Assembly (NCBI RefSeq): GCF_000153325.1
Contig: NZ_CH724146.1
Span: 91,435 to 155,434 of the forward strand
DNA from: Photobacterium sp. SKA34
GTDB lineage: Bacteria; Pseudomonadota; Gammaproteobacteria; Enterobacterales; Vibrionaceae
DNA length: 64,000 nucleotides
Direction: 5' to 3'
The notes below the pieces were generated by a model that saw nothing but the letters and a program-made list of their open reading frames with translations, searched no databases and was not told where the DNA came from. The position numbers and the translations under genes are program-made. This document shows, piece after piece, positions 32,881 through 42,794 of this stretch (the stretch's first letter is position 1; every line of letters begins with the position of its first letter).

Positions 32881-33458
32881 ATTGATAACGGATTTACAGC
32901 AAACACTTCATCTGGTGAGGGCAATTCTACTCCAGGTAATGTATAAGACTTATCTCGCTTCTCACCGTGAGAGATCAGAAAGCCATTACTTACTAACTTA
33001 GGTAATGCCAGAGTAACATCTCGAGAGTGCAGACTAGTGAGCTGGCACGCTCGCTCATGGTCAACCCAACCTTCAGCCGCCGCAGTAATCACTATGCTAC
33101 GTTCAAGCTCATTGAGCCTCTCGACTTTACTACCAAACTTCTGATGTAGTAACGCGGCTGTTTCCTCGGATACCAAATTAACAATCGAAAGTTCGAGCAA
33201 CGTTTGTTCTGGCTCCACTTTTTCGTGTAGCCGAGGGACACGCCAGTTTGCCCATTTCCAGCCACTGTATATCTTCGGGATCCCCGAGCCCGAGCGCTCT
33301 CCGGCACCGATCATCAGAAACATTTGATGCATAAGCCTGTTCCTACAATCACTCTCATAACCTTTAATTGCCTGTTCTGGAGGAATACGCATTAAACCAG
33401 GGTTACGGAAGCCAAATAGGTCTGGTCGCTTTACAACTAAGATAGGCAAATGTAGTGG

Positions 33459-34636
<1,178 letters not shown>

Positions 34637-35682
34637 AGTGTCACCTGTTAACGTATGAAGTGATGATATCACCTCTAACTAAGTGACCAAATTCACTATG
34701 CCACTACAAAACGACCTGTGTAGTCCGCATGAACCAGTGTGTTCACAAGAGCTTCACGTAATGCAACATGCACCTGTGTACCATCTTGTCGAATACCATC
34801 TTTAAGCTCAAAAGGGACTTTCAGATCTTCGGTCAATTTACGATAAGTTCGGCGGTAGAAGTCAAAAATATTGCCAGACCAAGTGCCGTCAGGGCAAAGG
34901 CGATCAACCCACCGCCGCTCTGTCTTTGCTTCAGGGCGCTCCTGGTAGTCCACAAAGTAATTCGGAGCAGCATCTTGAATTGCCTCCCAATTACCAAACA
35001 TTAGAATTCCTGCGAGAGTCATTCCTTCTTGGCCTGTTTGTCTGTCTTTTCGCCAACCACCAATACTCCTTAGCAAGTCAAAGTTATCAAGCTCTAGGGA
35101 TGGATGTCCGGGTTTTGAGACGGATAATAACCGACGATATGCTTGCAAGCTTTCGATATTGATATCTGACATATCAAAGTTTTGTAGAACTCGACTATCA
35201 CGGCTATCTTCTACTTGTTCCGCCATCATTCGTCGCACCTGTTCTTCTGAACATCGACAGTCACCCTCGTGCAAACGTACATAAGTTTCTGTCATTGGCT
35301 GGTTGTTGAGAAAAATAGGTTTTTGTTCACGTCTAGCAGCTGGGACCTCAACCACTAAAATGGCCTTATCATCTAGGGTAAGGGTATGCACATGTTGATC
35401 AGAAAATAAGTTAATATTTACTTTCTTCTTGTTGTTAGCAATATCAAAAAGCTGCTTTTTAACTACGTCTACATTTTGAATTCCGGCAACTTTAAAGTTA
35501 CCTTTCTTCTCTCGTACACCAAGGATTACATAGCCACCCCGACTGTTTGCCATTGCACTGTATGTGGGCCAAAAGTCATCTGGAAGTTTACCTTTACCAT
35601 CTTGTCCCTGAGCGAGCTTGAACTCCAGCTCGGCCGATTCAGAGAGTGTTTGTATATCAATTAAGTCGTTTATCGGTAACAT

Positions 35683-36113
35683 TCATGGATATCCTTTTAT
35701 GCTCAATACATACGTATTGCGAGAGACGCATAATTTCAGTCATAGTGTTGATCGGGTACTCGACAAAACACTTGGTAATTAAACACAATCAAAAATTACA
35801 GCTCCAGCAACACCACATTATAAAGTCTGAAAATAAGTACTTCAATCAACTAACATTTCTAAGATTCATGCAGAAAAAAGCCCGTAACTTTAGGAAAGTA
35901 CGCACTCCATGTGTTTATCTAAAACATAAATGCTTTGAGGGCAGGTTGGAGCTTAGTTCTTGTCTATAGTGTATTCTCTGGAAAGTGATATAGTGATTAC
36001 ATGGTTTTTAGGGAAAATCACTCCGAACTTCGATTTTTCTGAAAAAGGCTCAAATGCCTTTTCCTTTGTAGCTTTCCAGATTTATTACAGAAACCACCTG
36101 TGTAGGTAATTCA
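35683..36113. other. Non-coding right end of the gor element
   Basis: About 430 bp without a credible gene; a 107-codon frame here has no recognisable protein character. It holds the promoter region of the broken ATPase gene, a small hairpin AAAAGGC/GCCTTTT at about 36046-36063 and the subterminal TTCCAGATTT repeat. Confidence 0.6.
36074..36083 (+). repeat. Right subterminal inverted repeat of the gor element
   Basis: TTCCAGATTT, 30 nt inside the right core; exact complement of 26754-26763. Confidence 0.5.
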
Positions 36114-36123
36114 TTACCATGAG
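36114..36123 (+). repeat. attR core of the gor-integrated element
   Basis: TTACCATGAG, identical to 26709-26718. It is followed by ATAA, so that ACC ATG AGA TAA restores the expected VTMR-stop ending of gor. Confidence 0.8.
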
Positions 36124-36151
36124 ATAATTGTCTCACTGAGATAATATTAAG

Positions 36152-36184
36152 AGGCGATGTATGCAAAATACATCGCCTTTTTTA
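36152..36184 (+). terminator. Native gor terminator, now stranded 9.4 kb from the gene
   Basis: Perfect 11-bp stem AGGCGATGTAT/ATACATCGCCT, 5-nt loop, then a run of T. It lies 25 bp after the displaced gor stop codon, the right place for the original gor terminator. Confidence 0.85.
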
Positions 36185-36208
36185 TTCTCTTTGTCGTATC
36201 ACTATAAG

Positions 36209-36264
36209 TCTAAATACAAGTATTATAAGCCTTTAAAAGCTCAATTAATCCTTGTATATTTAGA
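36209..36264. repeat. Long imperfect inverted repeat
   Basis: TCTAAATACAAG (36209-36220) pairs with CTTGTATATTTAGA (36251-36264) with a 2-nt bulge, and the inner ATTA/TAAT extends the stem. No T run follows. Function not evident. Confidence 0.4.
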
Positions 36265-36323
36265 TTAGAAAAACTAATACCAAAACACTAGTTTTTTTCA
36301 TTTTTCAATAATCAAAAAATATC

Positions 36324-36329
36324 TATAAT
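36324..36329 (+). promoter_or_regulatory. Candidate -10 box before the 26-codon small ORF
   Basis: A perfect TATAAT followed by GCGCGC, a GC-rich discriminator of the type seen at stable-RNA promoters. The -35 position (about 36301-36307, TTTTTCA) is weak. Confidence 0.45.
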
Positions 36330-36421
36330 GCGCGCATCGAAACACGACCGAATGCCTGTTGTTACATTGTTTAGGCGATGGTTGTACATAAAATCTAGCT
36401 TAATCTTTTATAGGTAATTCC

Positions 36422-36502
36422 ATGACTCGTATCGTTAATAAAATTGTTGCTCTATACACTCCAGCGTTTTCTTCTCTATACAAAAACGGCAACAATAAGT
36501 AA
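36422..36502 (+). CDS. Candidate 26-residue small protein
   Basis: ATG at 36422 to TAA at 36502, protein starting MTRIVNKIVALYTP and ending in a polar KNGNNK tail. It has a TATAAT box about 95 bp upstream and a strong terminator 32 bp downstream, so it sits in its own transcription unit of about 240 nt. The ribosome site (TAGGT) is modest. I do not recognise the peptide. The unit could instead be a small RNA with a chance reading frame. Confidence 0.45.
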   Translation: MTRIVNKIVALYTPAFSSLYKNGNNK

Positions 36503-36533
36503 GCATTAAATATCTTACTGAAAAAAGAATTTA

Positions 36534-36570
36534 AAAAGGGCTTTGAACGGCGTGTTCAAAGCCCTTTTGC
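36534..36570 (+). terminator. Strong terminator after the small ORF
   Basis: 15-bp perfect stem AAAAGGGCTTTGAAC/GTTCAAAGCCCTTTT with a 5-nt loop. Confidence 0.85.
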
Positions 36571-36655
36571 TATATATCGCCTGAAAAATCGACCAATCGA
36601 CATGCATCTTTAGTCTTACGTTTTTAATCACGACAACGTAAGCTTTATTTAAACG

Positions 36656-36687
36656 AAAAAAACACCGCGCAAAGGCGGTGTTTTTTA
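36656..36687 (-). terminator. Terminator behind the His-tailed protein gene
   Basis: Stem AAAAACACCGC/GCGGTGTTTTT with a 6-nt loop about 15 bp after the stop of the minus-strand gene; T runs on both strands. Confidence 0.75.
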
Positions 36688-36702
36688 AAATCTATTTACT
36701 TA

Positions 36703-37290
36703 TTAGTGATGGTGGTGATGATCATGACCACAGCTACAGCTTGGCGCAATGACACTTTGAATTTGCGTAAGCGTGATCTGTTTAAGTAACTCTTCTGTAC
36801 TGATGGTGTTTAGCAAGTGCATGTTTTCTGCATTCACTGCCATCATATCTTCAATTTCACGCTGCTTGTTAACCACATCAATTAATTTATGGCTAACTTC
36901 TGTTGGTAATGAAAACTCACGGATCACTTTCATTTCATTGCTATGCGTATCAACTGCCATCATATTCAATGTTAATGAAGCGGTATCTTCTGCTGGTTGT
37001 GCAAAAAACTCATGAGGGATAACCGCAGCATTAAACTGAATATCAAACGCTAGATCACCGAGTTTTAGTACCACTAAACAACCGCCATTTTCAGTGCTTA
37101 GTACACCAAACTCAGCACCAGATTCAGCAAGTAGTTGTTGTTCGTCTTCAGTAATATTTTCTAAACCAATAAAAACAACATTCGTCATATCATTGCGGAA
37201 CATTTCCAGAACAGCACCATCTCCCGCTGCAAATGGATGATTTTCAATAAGTTGACCAACGTGAAAATGATTATGATGTTGTTCTGTCAT
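36703..37290 (-). CDS. Hypothetical protein with His-rich ends
   Basis: 195 residues from the ATG at 37290 (MTEQHHNHFHVGQL); four more codons are possible upstream. The N-terminus has HHNHFH and the C-terminus ends CSCGHDHHHHH, both potential metal-binding clusters. The body mixes beta and helical segments, with no signal peptide or membrane segment and no family I recognise. The His/Cys tail resembles metallochaperone-like tails, but that is only compositional. Monocistronic with its own terminator. Confidence 0.7.
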   Translation of the reverse strand: MTEQHHNHFHVGQLIENHPFAAGDGAVLEMFRNDMTNVVFIGLENITEDEQQLLAESGAEFGVLSTENGGCLVVLKLGDLAFDIQFNAAVIPHEFFAQPAEDTASLTLNMMAVDTHSNEMKVIREFSLPTEVSHKLIDVVNKQREIEDMMAVNAENMHLLNTISTEELLKQITLTQIQSVIAPSCSCGHDHHHHH

Positions 37291-37749
37291 AGCAAACCTC
37301 AATAAATTGGTAACGTTATAATTTAGCTAAAGCAATAAATACAACATATTGTTTAATGTCACCATTATAACCATTACAAATAAAAACATAATCCCCATAA
37401 AAGCAAAAACACTATTACATATAAGTAATAATATTACGCAAATGAGAAGAGTCGCTAGAGCCACTAGAATAATGAATCAAACTCCAATCACATTATAATA
37501 GTCATAAGACACTAATTTTTATTCATTTGTTAAATCATAACGTTTACTAAGCACATAAATATTAGAATAAAACCAAAAAACATTTACATAATTAACCATT
37601 TTTTACCAGTCAACTATTCCATGCTTTACTAAAAGAATGTAATCTCTCCCTCCCTAAATATGGAAAACCAGTGAATAGTTATTCTCACAGGGCCTATAAG
37701 GGGTATTCCTATTTATTCGGCAGTTTCTATCAGTAGGTTGTAAATCAAG
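37291..37749. other. AT-rich intergenic region between divergent genes
   Basis: About 460 bp with no credible gene. It must contain promoters for the His-tailed gene (minus) and the YjiH-like gene (plus). I looked for a purine-type riboswitch before the latter and saw none. Confidence 0.6.
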
Positions 37750-39117
37750 ATGCAAGACCAAGCAGTAGCACCAGCTAAAAACACCTTGAACACTTGGCTA
37801 ATGTTCATTATCCCATCATTAATTGGTGTGTTCCTATTTATGGCACCGATTAATTTCAATGGTGACATTACAATCCCTATCGCAATCTTAGCGAAAACGA
37901 TCCAAAGCCATTTTGAGAACTCGCTAACCTCTATTGTGACAGCAGTGATTAGCTTTACAGCTATCATGTCGATCATCACTAAATTGTTTAAACCGGGTTT
38001 TATTACCCGTAATAGCTTTTTAAACGGCTTAATGAATCCATCACCAATGTGGTTTGTGGTTCAACAGCTAGGCGCTATTTTTGTTGTTATGGCGTACTTT
38101 AATATTGGCCCTGTGATATTTCGTAACGATGCAACAGGCGGTCTTGTATTAAACGATTTACTGCCCGTTCTATTCTCAGTATTTATTTTTGCAGGTTTGC
38201 TACTGCCGCTTCTACTCAATTTTGGTCTACTGGAATTTTTTGGCACCCTATTTACCCGCATTATGCGACCTATTTTTGGTCTACCTGGCCGTTCATCTGT
38301 TAACTGCATTGCATCTTGGCTAGGTGATGGTTCTGTCGGCGTCTTATTGACCAGTAAACAATACGAATCGGGAATGTACACCCAACGTGAAGCTGCCATT
38401 ATTGGTACAACCTTTTCAGCAGTATCTATTACCTTTAGCTTGGTTGTAATTGCGCAAGTGAACCTAGAACGCATGTTCGTGCCGTTCTACTTAACAGTAT
38501 GTTTAGCAGGTTTAGTCGCAGCCATCATTGTACCTCGTCTACCACCGTTATCACGTAAGAAAGACGTCTACATTGATGGCACAAAAGAAAGCAAACACAA
38601 TGAAAGCGTACCGCAAGGTCACAACGTTTTATCTTACGGTTTACACCAAGCACTAAAGAAAGCTGCTGAAGTAAAAAGTATTCCAGCGATTGCGTTAGAT
38701 GGAGTGAAAAACGCAGTCGATATGGTATTTGGTGTACTACCTGTTGTAATGGCAATTGGTACTATTGCGCTGGTAATTGCCGAAAACACACCACTGTTTG
38801 ATTACCTTGGCATGCCATTTATTCCGTTCTTAGAATTGCTGCATATTCCAGAAGCGGAAGCAGCATCAAAGACAATTGTGGTCGGTTTTGCAGATATGTT
38901 CTTACCATCTATTTTGGCATCAACCATTCAAAGCGACATGACACGCTTCATCATCGCTGCAATGTCAGTGACACAACTTATCTACATGTCTGAAATTGGC
39001 GCACTATTAATTGGTAGTAAAGTGCCAGTAAAAGCGTGGGAACTGTTTGTAATTTTCATTTTGCGTACACTAGTGACTTTACCTGTGATTGCAGGTATGG
39101 CGCATTTACTGTTCTAA
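37750..39117 (+). CDS. YjiH-type membrane protein with nucleoside-recognition (Gate) domain
   Basis: 455 residues with about ten to twelve hydrophobic segments. It has the layout of the YjiH family: an N-terminal membrane part with IPSLIGVFLFMAPINFNG, then Gate-type repeats, including RSSVNCIASWLGDGSVGVLLTSKQYESGMYTQREAAIIGTTFSAVSITFS. Gate domains occur in nucleoside transporters and spore proteins; the substrate of YjiH proteins is not known. Inner membrane. Single gene with a shared terminator at its end. Confidence 0.82.
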   Translation: MQDQAVAPAKNTLNTWLMFIIPSLIGVFLFMAPINFNGDITIPIAILAKTIQSHFENSLTSIVTAVISFTAIMSIITKLFKPGFITRNSFLNGLMNPSPMWFVVQQLGAIFVVMAYFNIGPVIFRNDATGGLVLNDLLPVLFSVFIFAGLLLPLLLNFGLLEFFGTLFTRIMRPIFGLPGRSSVNCIASWLGDGSVGVLLTSKQYESGMYTQREAAIIGTTFSAVSITFSLVVIAQVNLERMFVPFYLTVCLAGLVAAIIVPRLPPLSRKKDVYIDGTKESKHNESVPQGHNVLSYGLHQALKKAAEVKSIPAIALDGVKNAVDMVFGVLPVVMAIGTIALVIAENTPLFDYLGMPFIPFLELLHIPEAEAASKTIVVGFADMFLPSILASTIQSDMTRFIIAAMSVTQLIYMSEIGALLIGSKVPVKAWELFVIFILRTLVTLPVIAGMAHLLF

Positions 39118-39134
39118 ATTTTAGTTTCACTGAT

Positions 39135-39163
39135 AAAAAAGGCGACCAATTGGTCGCCTTTTT
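39135..39163. terminator. Bidirectional terminator between yjiH-like gene and peptide ABC operon
   Basis: AAAAAAGGCGACCAATTGGTCGCC stem, an uninterrupted palindrome with A/T runs on both sides, between convergent genes. Confidence 0.88.
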
Positions 39164-39183
39164 ACTATCTAAACGTCAGCTCA

Positions 39184-40122
39184 TTAGCCTTTATAAATCT
39201 TCGGGTTAAACACGTCCCGTAACCAATCACCTAACAAGTTGATTACCAGCACTAATACCACCAGCAAAATACCTGGGAAGACGGTGATCCACCACGCGCC
39301 AGAGAAAATATATTTAAAGCCGATACTGATCAGTGAACCCAATGATGGCTGATCCACCGGCAGACCTAAGCCTAAGAATGACAAGGCCGCTTCTGACATA
39401 ATGGCATTCGCCACCTGCACCGTTGAAATCACTAAGATCGGTGATAAGCAGTTTGGTAGAATATGACGGAACATAATACGTGGCGCTCTAAAGCCCATGA
39501 CTTTTGCCGCTTCAACATACTCTTTCTTCTTCTCGGCTAATACCGAAGCTCGCACTGTACGTGCATACTGAGGCCATTCAGCAATACCAATGATCATCAC
39601 CAGCATGATCACCGCATATTGCGCATAGGTTTCAGCACCTAATGCAGTACGGAAAATCGCAGAAACGATGATCGCTACCATCATGGTCGAGAATGATAAC
39701 TGCACATCAGCAATACGCATCAAGAAGCTATCAACACGGCCACCATAATAACCCGCAGTTAAGCCAATCACGATCCCCAGTGTCATTTGCAGTGCAACAG
39801 CAAGTAAACCAATCGTTAGGGATAAACGCGCACCATAGAGCATGGTCGATAAAATATCACGGCCTTGATCGTCGGTGCCAAGTAAGAAGTTTTCATCACC
39901 GTCTTCCATCCATGATGGCGGTAATTCTGAATCCATAATATCTATCGACGCTAAATCATACGGATTACTCGGCGCTATAAACGGTGCAAACAATGCCGTA
40001 GTGGCAAACGTTAGAAAGACAGCGAAGCACACCATCGCCACTTTGTCTTTCTTAAAATAATACAAAATATCGGAGTTTTTAAAACGCTCCCAACGGCTTG
40101 GTGCAGCTAGTGTATTACTCAT
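39184..40122 (-). CDS. Peptide ABC transporter permease (DppC/OppC-like)
   Basis: 312 residues, six membrane segments and a long first periplasmic loop, with the OppC-type N-terminal domain (WERFKNSDILYYFKKDKVAMVCF). The ATPase-contact EAA loop is EYVEAAKVMGFRAPRIMFRHILPN near residue 205. Forms the membrane pore with the DppB-like permease encoded 3 bp upstream. Last gene of the operon. Confidence 0.92.
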   Translation of the reverse strand: MSNTLAAPSRWERFKNSDILYYFKKDKVAMVCFAVFLTFATTALFAPFIAPSNPYDLASIDIMDSELPPSWMEDGDENFLLGTDDQGRDILSTMLYGARLSLTIGLLAVALQMTLGIVIGLTAGYYGGRVDSFLMRIADVQLSFSTMMVAIIVSAIFRTALGAETYAQYAVIMLVMIIGIAEWPQYARTVRASVLAEKKKEYVEAAKVMGFRAPRIMFRHILPNCLSPILVISTVQVANAIMSEAALSFLGLGLPVDQPSLGSLISIGFKYIFSGAWWITVFPGILLVVLVLVINLLGDWLRDVFNPKIYKG

Positions 40123-40125
40123 GAC

Positions 40126-41103
40126 TTACTCTCCCTTGCCAGTCAGGTTTACAGTCGGGTTAACCAATCCATAGAGCAAATCGACGATGGTATTAGTCAC
40201 AACAAAGATCAAGCCAACAAAAATTACGTAAGCTGTGATAAGTGGGGTATCAACACGGTTAATGGCATCTAAAAAGAGCAATCCTGTGCCTGGCCATTGG
40301 AATACACTTTCAGTCAAAATGGTGTAAGCAATCATGGTACCAATCTGCACCCCACCAACCGTTAATACTGGCAGCATGGTATTTTTTAAGGCGTGTTGGT
40401 AGTAGACCTTTTTCATCGGTAGCCCTTTCGCTTTCGCAAACTTAATGTATTCAGAGCTCAACACTTCTAACATTTCAGAGCGTACTAAACGAATAAACAA
40501 CGGCAACATAATCGACGCTAAGGCTACACATGGCAGCACAAGGTGCTTTAAGCCATCAAGGGTAAAGAACCCCGATTCCCAACCTAAATAGTTGGCGGTT
40601 TCACCTCGCCCAAACGAAGGTAACCAACCTAGCTCAATAGAAAAGACGTACATCAACATAATGGCAGTTAAGAAAACGGGAATTGATATACCAATACTAC
40701 TGAACGCCATAATGGCTTTGGTTAAGAAACTATTGGGATGAATCGCGGAATACACCCCAAGCGGAATAGAGACCAAGACAATAATAATAGTGGCACCAAA
40801 AACTAATTCTAAGGTGGCGACTAACTTGTCTAAAATCACTTCTGTGGCAGGCTTTTTAAAGGTATAAGACGTGCCAAGATCGCCTTGTACCGCATTCGCT
40901 AAAAATCGGCTGTACTTAGTGATAAACGGATCGTTAAGTCCTAAATCATCACGTAATTGTTGTCGTTCAGCTTCTGATACAGATTGCCCCACCAACTCTC
41001 GTAATGGGTCGCCAAGGTTATCTTGAATGGCAAAGGCCACCAAACTGATCACAAACATCACTATCAGTGCCTGATACAGGCGCTTGACCAGAAACGTAAA
41101 CAT
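40126..41103 (-). CDS. Peptide ABC transporter permease (DppB/OppB-like)
   Basis: 325 residues from the ATG at 41103 (MFTFLVKRLYQALIVMFVISLVAFAI), the usual family start; the longer frame runs into the upstream hairpin. Six membrane segments; EAA loop EYIKFAKAKGLPMKKVYYQHALKN near residue 215. Pairs with the DppC-like permease. Separated from the binding-protein gene by a stable hairpin. Confidence 0.92.
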   Translation of the reverse strand: MFTFLVKRLYQALIVMFVISLVAFAIQDNLGDPLRELVGQSVSEAERQQLRDDLGLNDPFITKYSRFLANAVQGDLGTSYTFKKPATEVILDKLVATLELVFGATIIIVLVSIPLGVYSAIHPNSFLTKAIMAFSSIGISIPVFLTAIMLMYVFSIELGWLPSFGRGETANYLGWESGFFTLDGLKHLVLPCVALASIMLPLFIRLVRSEMLEVLSSEYIKFAKAKGLPMKKVYYQHALKNTMLPVLTVGGVQIGTMIAYTILTESVFQWPGTGLLFLDAINRVDTPLITAYVIFVGLIFVVTNTIVDLLYGLVNPTVNLTGKGE

Positions 41104-41132
41104 TCCCTGCCCCTTCTCTTTCTTCCTGAAAA

Positions 41133-41156
41133 AGTGCCGGAGCAAGCTCCGGCACT
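41133..41156 (-). other. Stable hairpin between binding-protein and permease genes
   Basis: AGTGCCGGAGC/GCTCCGGCACT, 11-bp perfect stem with almost no loop and no T run. In this position such hairpins usually protect the upstream mRNA from 3' decay, keeping the binding protein in excess over the permeases. Confidence 0.6.
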
Positions 41157-41178
41157 GTCGCTTTCGCTATAACATTAC

Positions 41179-42738
41179 TTACTTTTCATCGACCACAAGA
41201 TCGCCAAAGTAAGGCTGTTCCATTGGATTAACAATATCGGCCGCGTGAACATTTGAACGCGCGCCCCATGCAAGGCTCTGCCAGTGCAGTGGGACAAATG
41301 CCGCTTCGTTGTACAACGTTGCTTCTACTTTCTGTAGCATTGCTTTACGTTTGCTTTGATCGGTTTCAACGTTCGCCGCTTCAATTAACTTATCAACTTC
41401 AGGGTTAGAGTAGAAACCACAGTTGTACTGACCTTGACCCGTTTCTTCATTACGCGTCATGGTTAAGAACTCAGTCATGTTTGCTGAATCTTCAGTATCG
41501 GCATGCCAACCAATCATCATCATGTCTGCCGCACACTTATCAAATTCAGGCCAGTATTGCGCTTTTGGCATGGTCTTGAGATCGACTTTCACGCCAATTT
41601 TAGACAGCATCGCCGCTACAGCTTGCGCTACTTTTGCATCGTTCACATAACGATTATTTGGTGCCATCATGGTTAATGTAAAGCCGTCGGCATAGCCTGC
41701 TTCTTTCATTAATTCTTTAGCTTTTTTCACATCGTAACGCGGTACTAAATCAGCATTGTAACCTTGGTAACCGGCAGGGCTCTGTTGACCTGCCGTAGTC
41801 GCAAAGCCTTTCATGATTTTCTTCACGATGCCTTCGTTGTTAATCGCATGTACAATCGCTTGGCGTACGCGTACATCTTTCAACGCTTCATTGCTGTTCT
41901 GGTTCATTTGAAACGAGATGATACGGGTACCCGGTAGTGTCACCAGATCAACATCTTTCGCTTCTTTCAAACGTTTATGATCATTAGGTGCAACGTGATC
42001 AATCATATCAACACCGCCAGAAAGCAACGCTGCAAGACGTGTTGCATCCTCTTTGATAGGCAATAGTGTTAACTTATCAACATTACCTTTTGATGCTTTA
42101 TCCCAATAATTCGCATTACGGGTAAATTCAACTTTTACCCCTTGCTCACGCTCTGTAACGATAAATGGACCGGTACCTGAAAGATTGGTAGAAGCAAATG
42201 AGTTACCGTGTTTCGCAATTTCCGCTTTATCTTTGCCTTCAGCAGTTTTACCAGTGTAAAACTTACTGTCCATTGGGAAAATATATGTCGCGGTTTGTAG
42301 AACCAGTGGATAGGTTCCTTTCGAGATCAATTCAACCGTGTAATCATCCACTTTCTTCATTTCAGAGTACGGTGCAAAGATCTTTTTAAAGTCTGCCGAA
42401 TCTTGCAGACGATTAAATGTCCATACCACATCGTCAGCTGTGAGTGGATTACCCGAATGGAATTTTACCCCTTGACGCAATTTGAAGCGGAACGTGTGAT
42501 CATCAACACGCTCCCAGCTTTCAGCTAGACGCGGCTCAAAATCCATATCCTGGGTAAAACGAACAAGAGGATCGAACACCATATGAGATAGCTGTAGCGT
42601 ACCGCCTGATAACTGCTCATGCGGATCTAATGAAACAGGATCCGAGGCATAGCCCAGTTTAATTTCTGCGGCAGTGACACTAAAACTTAAACCCGCGGCA
42701 ATCAATGCTACGGCTAATTTGCTCTTGATGGTTTTCAT
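41179..42738 (-). CDS. Periplasmic peptide-binding protein (SBP family 5)
   Basis: 519 residues with signal peptide MKTIKSKLAVALIAAGLSFSVTAA, then the family-5 fold: AEIKLGYASDPVSLDPHEQLSGG, FRLKQGVKFHSGNPLTADDVVWTFNRL and NSNEALKDVRVRQAIVHAINNEGIVKKI. Captures oligo- or dipeptides (nickel or haem are alternatives in this family) and delivers them to the permeases encoded downstream. It follows the ATPase gene by 56 bp, in which an RBS-proximal hairpin (CGGGACCTCTCCCG) may modulate translation. Confidence 0.92.
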   Translation of the reverse strand: MKTIKSKLAVALIAAGLSFSVTAAEIKLGYASDPVSLDPHEQLSGGTLQLSHMVFDPLVRFTQDMDFEPRLAESWERVDDHTFRFKLRQGVKFHSGNPLTADDVVWTFNRLQDSADFKKIFAPYSEMKKVDDYTVELISKGTYPLVLQTATYIFPMDSKFYTGKTAEGKDKAEIAKHGNSFASTNLSGTGPFIVTEREQGVKVEFTRNANYWDKASKGNVDKLTLLPIKEDATRLAALLSGGVDMIDHVAPNDHKRLKEAKDVDLVTLPGTRIISFQMNQNSNEALKDVRVRQAIVHAINNEGIVKKIMKGFATTAGQQSPAGYQGYNADLVPRYDVKKAKELMKEAGYADGFTLTMMAPNNRYVNDAKVAQAVAAMLSKIGVKVDLKTMPKAQYWPEFDKCAADMMMIGWHADTEDSANMTEFLTMTRNEETGQGQYNCGFYSNPEVDKLIEAANVETDQSKRKAMLQKVEATLYNEAAFVPLHWQSLAWGARSNVHAADIVNPMEQPYFGDLVVDEK

Positions 42739-42794
42739 TGCATAACTCCTTTATGCACGGGACCTCTCCCGCGAGTAATGTTTGTTGATGTGGA

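Noticed and set aside
35646..35969. 107-codon frame at the right end of the gor element
   Set aside because: It overlaps the start of the ATPase gene on the other strand and shows no domain or good ribosome site.
37291..37749. Purine or other riboswitch before the yjiH-like gene
   Set aside because: No conserved junction or pairing elements of a known class could be recognised.
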